A DNA stretch of 64,000 nucleotides from Conus ventricosus (GCA_018398815.1 CM031622.1:16635925-16699924), one strand, 5' to 3'; counted from the first letter of the stretch, positions 41,901 through 54,596 are shown. Numbers and translations are program-made. The notes: generated by a model from the letters alone, not told the origin.

Positions 41901-41901
<1 letters not shown>

Positions 41902-42246
41902 GGGAAAAAAGACGAAGAAATGCTAATAGACGCTTCAGAAATGTACATCAAACGTTCAGAAGTCTGGCGATAAGGAATGTGGTTGGGATTATAAGAAAAG
42001 AATTCAAGTACAGCACCCGTCGCTGTGACTTCCGAACCTGTTGACACTCCCGGTAGTCATCCTTGAAGAATACAGGCGAAAAGAACTGCAAGGACGACCC
42101 TAGGAGAGGTGACAAACATGCACAGGAGACTAAGACTAGGGTCACCTCAGATCTCGGAAATTGGCTATTCCCCAAAGATGCTGTCCTCATAGCGAAAAGG
42201 AGGTCTACAAGGGAGACATGAGGAAAGCCAAGAAGCGAGATAATAA

Positions 42247-42277
42247 GTGTGTGTGTGTGTGTGTGGTGTGTGTGTGT

Positions 42278-42315
<38 letters not shown>

Positions 42316-42385
42316 CGTGTGAGTGTGCGAGCTTGGGCGTGCTAGAGCATGTGTGTGCTTGCGTGCATGCGTGAGTGTGCGTTGT
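42247..42385. repeat. (GT)n microsatellite with GC islands
   Basis: A GT dinucleotide run with interruptions, passing into GTGC/GTGT mixtures. It lies in the 3' region of LINE A. Confidence 0.93.
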
Positions 42386-42879
42386 GTATACATGTATATC
42401 AATGGTTGTCAGCCATACAGCTCTAGGAATGAACAGGTATTAGCAAGGACCTGTGTTATTAAGAGCAAGTTTATACATGTACATACAGGACTAATAGACA
42501 AAACAAACGGATAAACACTAAACCAGTGCCTGAACGCATACTGATGGTTACCTAGTGGTTCTTTCATTTTTTTTTTTCCTCGGGAGAATTACATCTCCAG
42601 GTTCCGATGTTGTACAAACGCAGGTTTCTGAACTCTGTCACTTTTTACTTATACAGTTTATAAAATGATATAACGCTTCTCAGTTTCTACGTGTTGATCA
42701 AAAATCATTTGCAATGCTATCAATTTTTTAGTTTTAACGTGCAATGCTAATGGACATTTTCCCCACTAATATAATGTGGTTAATTCGATTTTGTTACCTG
42801 TTTACCTATATCGTCTCTGTGGACCCCAAAGAGAAACGTCAGGTTAACGACAGCTTTTGAGATTTATCGATTCTCGATG

Positions 42880-45800
42880 AAATCAATATTTTCTATAATT
42901 TTTCCACAATTTGTTGACGGAGGACAGTAGAAAAAAGAAATGTTCAATAAAATCAATTTCATCTGTACAGTTATCACACTTGTTAGTTTCTGATACTTTT
43001 CATTTTTTGCAAAAGAATATTAGTCGGGTAAATGTTGTGGTTTATTTTCCATTGCAGTTCATACAGCCTAACCTCTTTTGTAGATGTTCTTGGTGTTAGC
43101 CATATGTGTTCGTCTACTTCAAAGTCGAGTTTTCTACGCCAAAAGTCCTTGCCGTTTGCAATAACGTTACTCAAATTCCTTTGCTCCAGCAACTTTTTTA
43201 TTTCTTTTGGTTTTGTTTAAACAGATGGGCTTCGCAGTCAGCAGAGTAAACATTGTCAGGAGTAATACTGTTGTCACGAATCCACTCCAGCCATGATGAA
43301 GGGAGAGCGTTTCGCAATGCATTGTATTCAAAAACTGTATTTGCATTACGATCTCCTAAAACTGTCTCCACTTCATTGAGATTAAGCAATCTATTTCAGT
43401 AATGTGTACAACGTTTCTGACAAACTGTAATTCCCTTTTCTTTCCATTCTTGAAAATATAATATATTGCCTTTATATTTTATCAAGTCATTATAAAATAA
43501 CATTTGATCTAAAAAGTTACTTGGTGTTATTTCTTCTATCTTGGTTTTCCTCTTATTATTCAAATAAGTGGTAACTACATTTCTCCAAAATTCATTGCCT
43601 ATTCGTTCAATTTGCTGCAACTGCATTGCATTACAGTTTAGCTTAAATATGCTATCATTACTAATTATTTTGTTTAAATGCCACTTCGGAATCTTGCTCC
43701 AATTTTCGTCTGTCGCAGAAAACAATTTCCCTGCCCATTGCAAATACATACAGTTTTGCAGTTCCATAACGTTAACCATTTTTAAACCTCCCGATTTATA
43801 GTCTGCTTCCATTACTTTCCTTTTCACTTTTTCGAATGCTTTCCGATTACTGTGTTTCTTTTGCCAAACAAATTTATATAACATCGTATTTATCTTCTGC
43901 AAGACTTCATATGGAATACCAATTGACTGCATTACAAAGACCAGTTGACCAACCAAAAAAGATTTAATAACTGTTATTTTGCCATGAATGCTGATATCTC
44001 GTTTGCTCCAGGTCTTTATTAGTTTTTCTATGGTTTCAACTCTGCCTTTCCAGTTTTCTTCAATGTTTTTGGCCATTTATCTTTTTCAAAATAAATTCCT
44101 AGTATTTTTATTCTTTCAACTATAGAGAAAGGCAGATTGTTTTCATTTATTCTCCTGCCCATTCTTATAGCTTTGGTTTTATTTATATTTAACTTAAGAC
44201 CAGAGAACTTTTCGAATGCTCTCAGAATATTAAAACATACAATCATGTCATTTTTGTTATCTAAGAATAGGGTGGTGTCATCAGCGAGTTGTTTTATTTT
44301 AATATACTGCTCATTTGCACGGTGCCTTGTTGGCACTTGGATACCCGTTACTTCACTTTTTCTAATCTTTGCAGCCAAGAGCTCCACAGCTAAAACAAAT
44401 GCTAAAGGGGAAAAGGGACAGCCTTGCCTTATTCCACAACTTACATTAAATGGCTCAGACAACCAGCCTCCATGGTTGATACTGCTTTGGCTACCATTTG
44501 TTAAAATGTGTACACATCTTTGGAAATCGGTCCCAAATCCCAAAACTTTGAATACATGTAAAAGATATTTTTTTGATATGGAGTCAAAGGCCTTTTCATA
44601 ATCTATAGCTAATAAGTACCCTGCCTTTCCGGTTTTATTTAAATAGTTGATGACATCATCGATGGTTCTTAGCACTGTTGCTATATTTCTTCCCTTTATG
44701 TATCCAACTTGATCTTCGTTAACTAAGTTATGGATGACTTTACCTAGTCTTTCTGAGAGTACTTTTGCCAAAATTTTATAATCAGAATTTGTAAGAGTGA
44801 TGGGTCTCCAGTTGTTAAGTTTATCTCTATCTAAGTCTTTACCTTTGTGAAAAAGAGTTATTATACCTTGCCGTTGTGTAAATGAGAGGCTTCCACTGTT
44901 AAAGGATTCAATAAAGGAGTTAGTGACAACACTGCCTAATTTGACCAAAAAACTTGTAAAACTCTGTTGTTAAGCCATCGCTTCCTGGAGCAGAGCCATT
45001 TTTCATCTCTTGAGAGCAGATGTCGTCTCTTCTAATGACACTATACCTTCACATATTACTGCATCGTTTTCTTCTAACCGTTTTATTTCTGTATTTTCAA
45101 TAAAAATGTCGGCAGCTTCTTCTACATTCGATACTTCTGTATTCCGGGCATATAACTGTTTATAAATGCAATTTGTTCTTGCAATATTTCTCTTGGTCAA
45201 TAATAATGTTACCTGTCTCTGTACACAGTCTTGTAATAATCCTATTTCTACTTCGTGCCTTTTCTAAACTACAAAAATATTTTGTATTCTTTTCTCCTTC
45301 TTCTATCCATTTAAGTCTGCATCTTACTTGAGCGCCTCTAGCTTTATAAGCCTGCAAAATCTCTAGGTTCTGTTTTACTGTCATAAAGCGTTTATTAATA
45401 TTTTCGTTTTGGGGATCGTTGGCGAGCTCTTTTTCTAGACTTTGTAACTTTGACTGTAATATTAGAGATTCATTTCTTTTCTCACAAGCCAGATTTTTCC
45501 CGAAATCTATACAAAATTTTCTTATTTCAACCTTACACATTTCCCATTTTTCTACATAATTCAGACCTTCACTGTTTAAAAGAAATGTATCTAACATATC
45601 ATTCATTTTTTGTACAAACAGAACATTTTTAAGATAACTATTGTTGAATCTCCAGTACCCTGGTCCCCGGATGAAGTCATTCTCATTCAATTCAAGACAA
45701 CGGCCTTATGGTCAGAATTCGGAACAAAAAGATGTTCACACAAAGTACAAAAACGCAAAATGTTGTTAGAAACAAAACAATAAATCTAATCTGCGCGCTA

Positions 45801-46390
45801 TAAATGGGTTAAGACGAATCCATGAGGCATCTTTTTCTTTTGGATGATGGAGTCTCCAGGCATCTGTTAAATCTAATGTATTAATAACATGCTGAAAACT
45901 GGCAGTTTCCGATCTGTCGTGGGGTTGACCTGCCACTATGTCGAGGTCACTGTTCAGAGTGCAGTTAAAATCACCAAGAATAATTAAATCTTCGTACTCC
46001 ATAGAATGAAAATTTCAATCAGTTTTCGATAATATATGATTTTTTCCTTTGTGTTGTTGGGTGCATACATATTGGCAACCATTATATTATAGTATTCATT
46101 TACCATTGAAATGACTAAGATTCTGTCTTGTGCAAGCTCTAACTTAACATTTCCCTTAAAGTGTTTTGAAATCAAAATAACTTCTCCTCTGCTTTTGTTC
46201 GTTCCCTCCTTGAAAAAAATAGTTCCACCCCATTGCTTTCCCATTCATTTACATCTCTGTCTGTTATGTGACATTCTTGTAAGCAAATAACATCAAAACG
46301 TTTTTCTTTGAAATATGCAAACAATGATTTCCTTTTAACCTGTTTTTTAAACCTCTAACGTTAGTGAAACAATATTGATTTTATCCATAA
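42880..46390 (-). pseudogene. LINE A ORF2: endonuclease and reverse transcriptase
   Basis: Order on the minus strand: an APE-type endonuclease with DVICLQECHITDRDV (near 46270-46320), IMVANMYAPNN, and DLIILGDFNCTLN (45985 leftward); a long linker (45003-45690); then a 306-codon open RT segment (44028-44948). The RT shows NNWRPITLTNSDYKILAKVL, motif A LLAIDYEKAFDSIS, motif B GIRQGCPFSPL and motif C QLADDTTLFL. Thumb and C-terminal segments follow (43396-44076, 43198-43389, 42983-43192), with a CDNCTDEIDFIEHFF zinc tail. The box reads LADD rather than the common F/YADD. L1/Tx1-like by overall motif set. About six frame breaks. Confidence 0.88.
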
Positions 46391-46483
46391 AGAGAAAAGT
46401 TCAGTTTATTTAATTAATCTATTGGCAATTTCAATCAGATAAACACTGTACAAACTCATAGTCCATAATACATTTCCAGGCCA

Positions 46484-47580
46484 TTATCCGTTGGTAGTCA
46501 TGAATAGTACACTTGATCTATTTCCCCCGATCAGCCGTGTGGGCTCTGACTCGGAGTCCACTAAATCTGCTGTCAACGAGCCATCCGACCCACGGTCACA
46601 GCGCCGGTACTTTTCTGCTCCCTCTCCCGGGCTGTGTCGGTGTCTGGACAGGCGCCGCTTGCTGGGGGTAGCTGACCTGTTGCGGGGAGAGCGGTCCAGG
46701 GAGGTCAGGAGGGTGGTTTGACGGGACATAGGACGTCCTCTGTCATTCCCGTCGACAGACTTGCTAGCGGACTGTTTTGTTTCACTGGTGCTAAGATTTT
46801 CTTTGCCACCAGTCCTTTTAACACCATTCTTTTTACCGTTTTCCTGTCTGTCCAAAGTACGTTCGCCAGTCGGTCCATCAATTATTTGTCTGTCCACTGT
46901 CTGTCTGTCTGTTAGTTTACATTCGACGTCACCTCTTTTGTGTCCTGTTTGCCCACACTGTTTACATACAATGTCTCCTGAGCACTGTGAGACATGGTGA
47001 TCTGGCTTCAGACAACGTGAGCATATGACTTTTTTCTGCTGTTTTTGTTCTCTGTGGAACAATTTAGCTGTAAAGATGCTGACTTTCACAAATTTATCAA
47101 GAGGAGTAGAGGGACAGTTATGAAAACAAACCTGCGACCCGTTACAAATCGAGTCAATTTGTTGTCTGCGTCGCGAGCTCTCTCCATCTTAATGTCTGAT
47201 CTCAGTTCGCAACCGAGCTTGACAAGTGAATGCTCGATTTCCGAGTCTGCGACCGAGATTGGGATGTTGTCAATCCACAGTTTTGTAGAGGGCTTTTCCT
47301 CACCTGTATCGCTGTGGAGAACATAGGGTTAGTACTGCATACCTGTAGCGTAGTATCCCTCATCCGCATACCCTGGACAAGGATTGTCATCCGTGCCTCC
47401 TTGTAGCGGGGTAAATACGCCACAAGCTGCCAATGTTCTGAGCTCCGATGATCGAGCCCTGGCCAGCTACTCGTTCCGCCGCCAAGCACATTTCCAATAC
47501 GGACGGCCGATTCTTGTCGTGATCTGGAATGTTCTTTGATTTGAGAAAAACGGGAGTTACTGTTAGAAAAAGCTTGCATT
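46484..47580 (-). pseudogene. LINE A ORF1: RNA-binding protein with zinc knuckles
   Basis: Starts near 47577 (MQAFSNSNSRFSQIKEHSRS). The middle reads STKLWIDNIPISVADSEIEH, then FVTGRRFVFITV (47100-47290), an RRM-like segment. The C-terminal open part (46484-47089) has two CCHC knuckles, CSRCLKPDHHVSQC and CKQCGQTGHKRGDVEC, then a Ser/Arg-rich tail with SRHRHSPGEG-like residues. ORF1 proteins coat the LINE RNA. Two frame breaks, one near 47110. About 95 bp separate its stop from ORF2. Confidence 0.82.
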
Positions 47581-47732
47581 TTCAACGAATAAACTGGAAC
47601 GTCAGGAAAAAAAAAAAAGACGCTGTCGAAGTTAGCGCGTGTGGGCAAAGCGTACGACCGAGTTCACAGCTCAGATTCGGACCGTAGAGAGCGTGGCAAA
47701 ATACGTCCGCACACGTCGAGCGACACTCACCG

Positions 47733-47746
47733 AATTGACTGAATCT
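47733..47746. repeat. LINE A target-site duplication, 5' side
   Basis: AATTGACTGAATCT, identical to 41080-41093. Confidence 0.88.
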
Positions 47747-49650
47747 GTGCGTCAAACAGTTTCAGAAAAGTATGCAAGGACTTACCTTTTAACTTAAACA
47801 GTTTTTGCAAAATACATAACAAAGTATTTGGCTCTACTCGAAAGGTTATTACAAGCTGTTGTAAAACTAAGTCTCGTAGAAAAGTTGATTCCTAAGTATT
47901 TATATGCGTTAACAATAAGCATAGTTATACCATTGTAAGTCCATTTTTCACATGCGGATAAATGTCCCCCTTTCCTAACTACAATGACGTCACGTTTATC
48001 CATATTTATCTTTAAATGTAAGCCTGACGCTGCGCGATGCAAACTATTTATCTGGGTTAGTAGACCAACAACTGTTTCAGCAACAGAGACACATCATCAG
48101 CCAATAGTAATATGAACAGCTTAAAGTAGTCATGCGTAAATGTCGCACCATGTCGGCCTCTTCTGATTACTTCCATTGCTAATTCATTGACAAATAAAGA
48201 AAAGAAAACAGAACTGCATACATCACCTTGTTTCAGCCCACGAATGTTATCAGTTAGATTAGCACCACATCTGACCCTATCCTTTACATTGACATACATG
48301 CTACAAACACATTGATACAATCTACCTTTGATTCCATTTTTCAAAAGGATCGGCACAACAATTTTCTTTCTATTGAATCAAACGCCTTTTCAAAACCAGT
48401 GGATGCAACATATAACTTATGATTGAAACAAAACTGTTTTTGTAATAACGCTAACAAAGTAAACATTTGGTCAACAGTAAAGTGTCCTCTTTTGAATCCT
48501 GCTTGGTGTTCACCTGTCAAATTATATTCTTCTACCCATTCTGGAAGTGTAACTGCACTATATATTTTACTGCTGATATTATAACACAAAGATATGCCTC
48601 TGTGGTTGCCAGGATTATTAAACGTCACCCTTTTTGTCTAACAAAGGAACTACTAAAGAATCAGTTCGGTTACCTTCGTCAAACAATGCATAAAAAAAAT
48701 CACAAAAAAGTCAACAAACCGACCTCCTGCATATCTTAACATTTCCCAGTCCAGCAGCTTTACCATTCTTTAACTTGACCATTGCAAGCAGTACCTCTTC
48801 TCTTGATATACGGCGATTATAGCCATCGTTTCATCTCCATCTTCCTCAGAATAGTCTTGATCATTATCCGGAAAAAAATGCACTTCTTGTTTCCTCTAGT
48901 TCTAGTAAACCCTCAAAATGCTTAAACCAGTCTTTAAACTGTTAAATCATTATGAACGTGTTTCCGTTTAAAAGATATTGCATGCACAGTTTTCCAAAAC
49001 TCTCTTTGACTATTTACGGCAGTGACAAGTTTTTCCAACAACATGTCATTGTACTATATTTCTTTTCTTTTTAACGGGTTTTTATATTCTCTTCTAGCGA
49101 CACAATAAGCATCACTGTCCTTTTCATCTCTTGTTTTCCTAAAGATTGATAGCAGCTCTTTTGCTTTTCTTATTTGCATTCTCTATAATACCAGTTACTC
49201 TTGTCACGCCCTGTCAAATCAATTTTCTTTTTCGTAAAATCAGCTTGCTTCATTCATTAAACATGTTCAAAGCATCATTGCAACAAAAATCAATCAAATT
49301 AATTGCACGATCAAGCAAAGATAATGTTTCATAAGACTGCATCGCACTAACACAAACATGTTCGAAATCACAATTCCACAAAACTTTTCAATTACTTTTT
49401 GTCTCTCCATCAGTGTGGGAGCGCGCATGATATTGCCTCTCAGCGAAAATTTGCAATGTAACTCAATGGGTAAGTGATCCGATTCTAATCTGTCTGATAC
49501 AATCAATTTACATGAAGAAAAAAGGATGGTAAACAATTCTTTGAAGACTACCTGTGTCAATATGGGCTGGTCACATACCCCTCCCCCCTCCCCCATTTCA
49601 AACTCCCCCAAGTTTTGCCCTTTATCAAGAAATTTTTTTTTCCTCAATAG
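47733..49650 (-). pseudogene. LINE B (copy 1), ORF2 N-terminal part: endonuclease end and reverse transcriptase
   Basis: Endonuclease end: DRLESDHLPIELHCKF (49294-49647). RT: NHRGISLCYNISSKIYSAVT, then EEYNLTGEHQAGFKRGHFTV and STGFEKAFDSIERK (48341-48628, motif A region). Next come LKQGDVCSSVFFSLFVNELA (motif B) and LLADDVSLL (motif C) in 48057-48356, then MDKRDVIVVRKGGHLSACEK and NAYKYLGINFSTRLSF (47794-48042). This family is very common in molluscs and other lophotrochozoans. The frame is interrupted at 47733 by LINE A and resumes at 41079. In motif A the usual acidic residue before FEKAFD reads G (TGFEKAFDS). Confidence 0.87.
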
Positions 49651-50238
49651 GAAGGAAAAAAGTCATGGTTGCCCGCTTTTTCTCAATTATTGCTTTCTTT
49701 AGAAATGGAGAGAGAGCCTTTCGTACATTTCTAACATAGAGAGAAAAGTCCACGCCAACAAACACATCACTGCTCTCCAGTTTACTTTTAGATTTCAGTA
49801 TTTTTTCCTTATCATTGTAGAAGGTGCAGCGGGCGATGATTGGCGTGCTAGGCTTAGCTTTCAGGCGATGAACTCAGTCAAACTGCAAGTCGCCGGTCAG
49901 ACCGAGTTTGCTCGCGATCACACTGCTGATGAGTTCTTCACAGTCTGTCTTGGTCTCATTCGGTTTAGAAGGAAATCCATAGAAAATCAGGTTGTTCCTC
50001 TTTGAACGACCTTCGAGATCGTCGGCTTCCCGTTCTGTGTCTCTTCAGCTCGTCGTTATCCGTCGTAGGTCGTCGACTTCAGTCTTCAAGGGCCACACCT
50101 CTTCTGAACTGCAGAGTGAGCATCATGAATGTCCATCAGATCGTCTTTTATGTCACTTGAATCTCCCTGCATGTTCATGATGTTCATGAGGTCAAATTTG
50201 GAATTCAAAGTCTGAAGCATACACATCAGGTTCTGCAT
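49650..50238 (-). pseudogene. LINE B (copy 1), ORF1: coiled-coil RNA-binding protein (L1 ORF1p-like)
   Basis: Start ATG at 50236-50238 (MQNLMCMLQTLNSKFDLMNI). A heptad-like helical region follows, then the conserved LEGRSKRNNLIFYGFPSK block of L1 ORF1-like RRM domains. Next are PIIARCTFYNDKEKILKSKS and SSDVFVGVDFSLYVRNVRKA. One stop interrupts FD-VHRL where related proteins have Arg (CGA to TGA, a CpG-decay change), and one small deletion breaks the frame near 50080. Typical of a decayed LINE first ORF. The segment 50245-50550 upstream is probably its 5' leader. Confidence 0.8.
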
Positions 50239-50663
50239 GGTGGGTTAAGGAGCAACCTGCTGAGAAGAGAGAAAGGCTGAGAAGAGCTGGTAGAAGTCTC
50301 TTCTGTGTTCTCCGTGCTGGCACTCCGGGTACCCCTGGTCCTCTCGTGGCCCTGGGTTCTGTTTCATGCCGCCCACAGTGCAGTAGAAAATTGCCGCAGA
50401 ACTAATACGTGAGGCACTGCCTGTCAATGCCCTGAAGTCAATGTCCTTTTGAACATGGAGACATATTTTCTGGCCCTTTTCAATATAAAGGTAATGAATA
50501 TAGGCTGAAATCGTCCTCATCTGACGCGGTATCCAACTGCAAAAAGGCATCGTGTGTCACACAGCTGTCGACAGGATCTAGGCTTCGAATACTCTAAGAT
50601 TCTAGTGTAATTTAGCATTAATTGTCAGGAGCATATTAGCCATGCGTCCGTCGCTTTTGATCA

Positions 50664-50862
<199 letters not shown>

Positions 50863-52720
50863 CCATGTGTATGCGAAAAGCAGAACTCCTTCCAAAGACG
50901 AAATGGTCAAAGCTGCGGTTTTTGTTGTTGTTTTTTTTTGTAGCCGGGTGCTAACAGTGTATATACTTTTTTTTGGTTACCCTTCGTGGATGAAACTGTT
51001 TTGTTCAACAGTTGTCTTCCCCTTTACCTCCTTGGTTGATAAATCTCTTCTTTTTTTTTTTGGTGTAAATTCTTTAAATTATGAATACCTCAGAACCTAC
51101 ATAGTTGTATGTACGTCGCTGAAGACACAAAAGTAATGTTTTTTTATTCATTACAACAACCGTACTGGGCTGAGAAGCCCATATTTTCTCTCAAACTGAT
51201 ATTTTGCACAGGCAATCTTGGCACCATTTCAATTGTCCGTCGAACGAACATTGAATCATTCTTGATTTCACAAAAAGTAAGAGGAAAACCAAAGAATCTG
51301 AGAACACACGTTAAAAGTAATGTCCATAAGCTCTCATTTCGTATATCGCATGCTCAGGATCTTTTCCGCACAGCATTTGCGACTATACGAAATAACTGAC
51401 GACGCCGGTTCCCTTGAGCAACTCGCCTTCTTTGTTCATTGTCGGAGTTTTGATCAAATTATCATTCTACGAAATACGGATTTCCCCGATCGAAATCTTG
51501 CTAATGACTCCATTTCTGTTTTTGAAAATAACTGAAAATGTATAGAACTTATTATCCAACAGACCATTTCAACAGAGTATTTTTCAGTTGAAAATCGTAT
51601 CAAAAGCAGGCCCCGACGACCCGGCGAAGCGAAACAGCTGTGTTCTCTAGTAATTGTTAATAACAGAATTCTGCACTTAGACACTGTCTCGGAAAATGAA
51701 GTTTATATGTATGAAAAGAGCGAATGCCAGCTATTTAAACATTGTAAAATTATCTTACGCTCTTTAGTATTTTTCATCGAAATAGTGGAAAATTTGTCGT
51801 AAACACATCAAAAGTGGGTTTACGCTGGGACATTAATCAGCAATGAATTAGTACAGGAACAAATCTGTTAAATGTGACTTACTGCATTTTATTCCCTGGG
51901 TTCTAAGGTTTTCATTGATTGTAAACTATGTGTGAATAGTTTGAATGGACGGCGAGCCAGACAACACGGAAGCTGGGACAGAAAGCACAAATTTCTGTCG
52001 GTTCGGCCTCACAAGGCCTGTTCTGTCTTCAGCACCATGTTGCTGGCTTTGCTCGTGTGTATATATCTAGAGGCGCAGTCTGACAGACATCAGTGTTCCC
52101 TGATGTGAGCGACTGGCGTGGAAGAAGAAAATAAAGGGAAAAAACTACTCCTCGTCTCCGTGTCTTCTTGACTGGCTGCTGTCCCTTGGCTTCTACACAT
52201 TACCATCTGCCTGTCTTCACTGCACACCCCTTACCCTCCACACCATCACATTTTTAACCATGAGATCTCGCTATGTATCTTGCCGAGAGATGATGAAAGG
52301 CAGACTATCCAAAGAAAACGACAAACCTGGTTTCCAAATCTATGTCTGGATTCGTTCAAATTGGGACATTGGCAAGAGCTGTGTAGTATTGCAATGTCAA
52401 ACAGGTGACAAGTGGTTTACACAACAACGTGCAGTGGCATGGTAACAGTTTGTTCCACAGACAGCCACACTCAAAGTCATATGACTGCAGGTGGATGCCA
52501 AATCATGAAAAGAAATGCCAGGTTGAAGTATTGTGCCGTTGAATGCCGGCAACTGACACTGAAGTAAAGGGTTCTCAATCTGTTGGTTACCTTCTGGCAG
52601 GACATGATCAAACAAACAACGCAAATAAACATACAGTGGTAACAAAGCAAGCAAACAAACAAACAAAACCGCAAGTTAGTTTCAAAGTCAGGTGATCAAA
52701 GGCGAAAATTGAAACAAATT
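50863..52720. other. Unassigned sequence
   Basis: Open frames of up to 96 codons (51109-51399 plus) show no recognised domain. A 61-codon plus frame at 52260-52445 is also unrecognised. No RNA gene or element boundary seen. Confidence 0.4.
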
Positions 52721-52779
52721 ATAAAAACAATTCTTAGCGAGTCCGCTAAATAACAAAGACAAACAGATTACAAGGCAAA

Positions 52780-52817
52780 ACACGACGCGTTTCGACCTCT
52801 TAGGTCTTCCTCAGGCA
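52780..52817 (-). ncRNA. Hammerhead-ribozyme-like motif (candidate)
   Basis: The minus strand reads CTGAGGA, then a hairpin GACC-UAAGA-GGUC, then GAAACGCGTC. This matches the hammerhead core CUGANGA ... GAAA ... UH with a palindromic ACGCGU in place of stem III, as in dimer-type short-stem-III hammerheads of retroelements. One unpaired A lies between the core and stem II, and stem I pairing looks weak (about three pairs with wobbles). It is a candidate only. Confidence 0.3.
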
Positions 52818-52877
52818 AGATAACAACATTCAGGACAATAAAAACGAAGAACGAGCAAGTATCATCTTCTCATATTG

Positions 52878-53357
52878 GACACAAGATGAACGCGTCGTGT
52901 GTTGATGGACACAAGATGAACGCGTCGTGTGTTGATGGACACAAGATGAACGCGTCGTGTGTTGAATGGACACAAGATGAACGCGTCGTGTGTTGATGGA
53001 CACAAAATGAACGCGTCGTGTGTTGATGGACACAAGATGAACGCGTCGTGTGTTGATGGACACAAGATGAACGCGTCGTGTGTTGATGGACACAAGATGA
53101 ACGCGTCGTGTGTTGATGGACACAAGATGAACGCGTCGTGTGTTGATGGACACAAGATGAACGCGTCGTGTGTTGATGGACACAAGATGAACGCGTCGTG
53201 TGTTGATGGACACAAGATGAACGCGTCGTGTGTTGATGGACACAAGATGAACGCGTCGTGTGGTTGATGGACACAAGATGAACGCGTCGTGTGTTGATGG
53301 ACACAAGATGAACGCATCGTGTGTTGATGGACACAAGATGAACGTGTCGTGTGTTGT
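52878..53357. repeat. 30-bp minisatellite, 16 copies, very homogeneous
   Basis: The unit is GGACACAAGATGAACGCGTC then GTGTGTTGAT. All but a few copies are identical; exceptions are single base changes and two 1-base insertions. Because 30 is a codon multiple and the unit lacks stops in most frames, three long open frames appear on the minus strand and one on the plus strand, none with any sign of being a gene. Confidence 0.96.
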
Positions 53358-53417
53358 CTTATGATTTGTTTGTCCTGTTGTTTGGCGGACTCACTAAGAA
53401 TTATGTTTGAAATTTAA

Positions 53418-53625
53418 ATGCAAGTTGGTAAGTGCTCACTGAGCCACGTTAACAATTATTGCAAGTTAGTAAGTGCTCACTGAGCCACATTAACAATTAT
53501 TGCAAGTTAGTAAGTGCTCACTGAGCCACATTAACAATTATTGCAAGTTAGTAAGTGCTCCTGAGCCACATTAACAATTATTGCAAGTTAGTAAGTGCTC
53601 ACTGAGCCACATTAACAATTATTCA
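53418..53625. repeat. 41-bp minisatellite, 5 copies
   Basis: The unit is TGCAAGTTAGTAAGTGCTCA then CTGAGCCACATTAACAATTA T; one copy lacks one base. Confidence 0.95.
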
Positions 53626-53707
53626 ACGGGAATGGAGTTTGAAGCAGGGAAGGTAAAAAGGGAAGATGGATGAAAAGGATGACGTCAAAATACGACTGCT
53701 AAATCCT

Positions 53708-53853
53708 CCCTGACAGTAATGGGAATCAGTGAGCTCCCCCGACAGTAATGGGAATCAGTGAGCTCCCCCGACAGTAATGGGAATCAGTGAGCTCCCCTGA
53801 CAGTAATGGGAATCAGTGAGCTCCCCTGACAGTAATGGGAATCAGTGAGCTCC
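53708..53853. repeat. 29-bp minisatellite, 5 copies
   Basis: The unit is GACAGTAATGGGAATCAGTG then AGCTCCCCC or AGCTCCCCT. Bases 53860-54590 after it hold no recognised feature. Confidence 0.95.
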
Positions 53854-54596
53854 GTTTTTTTGAACAGAGCCATTTGTTTATGTCCGACTACAGTCGACTT
53901 TCGTCGCCCGGGTGAGAAGTCAGTGGTCAGGGTATTCAGTGTTTTCTAACACAGAATTGTGGTGTTTTATCTATCTTCCTTTATTCTCATTACTTCATTT
54001 GGGTGTATTCTTTCCTCCACATTTGCGTTTTCTATTTCCTTCACTGGTTCCCTTTGTGAGTCCATCGATTGTGATGTTTCCACCGTGATGTGTTGTAAAA
54101 CGGCACAATGTAATGTGTTGTGTTCTGTCTTAGATGCCATGGGGAGACTGACACAACCGCTGAAGACTATGACCCTGACCAGTTGTCATCAGGAGGCGCC
54201 CAAACCAGCTCTGCTAGGCATAGGCCCTAAATAAATGGTTCTTTGCAAAATACGAAGTTCAAATATTCTCAACGTCGTCAGTGAAGGATTTGATATTTGT
54301 ACGTCAACGTTGTCCTTTTCATCCCATATTCCCTATTCCTTTCTCTCCAACTCTTCCTTGGCAACTTATTCCCGTAGTGACTGACTGGCGTTTATTATCA
54401 TTTTTTCGCCACCTATGTTTATTCCCCTTGTCCGTGTGTTTGCTGTCTGAAGGAGACTATCATGTCCAGACTCGTTACTTCAGTGTTTGCTGCGTTCATT
54501 GAGTGGCTCGATCAGTACTTCAACTGTGGCATTTCTTTTCATTTTTCACATTTAGATAAATTCGAATCTGGCTGTGTGTGGAATGAAATGTTACCA

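Larger units (their letters stand above)
41094..47732 (-). mobile_element. LINE A, L1/Tx1-like, 6.64 kb, inserted into LINE B
   Basis: On the minus strand it runs from a 5' end at 47732 through ORF1 and ORF2 to a 1.8-kb 3' region and a poly(A) tract (poly-T at 41094-41116). The 14-bp duplication AATTGACTGAATCT flanks it exactly, and removing it rejoins the LINE B coding sequence. These are the marks of target-primed reverse transcription. The 3' region contains more poly-T, long (GA)n and (GT)n tracts, perhaps with further small insertions. Both ORFs have several frame breaks, so it is probably inactive. Confidence 0.88.
52729..53402. mobile_element. Inverted-repeat-flanked unit enclosing a minisatellite
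   Basis: An imperfect inverted repeat of about 42 bp borders the unit. Left (52729-52770) reads AATTCTTAGCGAGTCCGCTA and on; right (53361-53402) reads as the reverse complement with AATTCTTAGTGAGTCCGCCA. They share AATTCTTAG, GAGTCCGC and GACAAACA blocks, with five substitutions and a one-base gap. Inside are a hammerhead-like hairpin, a 60-bp spacer and sixteen 30-bp repeats. No coding domain. It is probably a non-autonomous element; the class is not determined. Confidence 0.6.

Noticed and set aside
52830..53336. Long open frames across the 30-bp array, such as repeating TTRSSCVHQH
   Set aside because: A 30-base period without stops opens several frames at once; no start context, no domain, and all frames are equally open.
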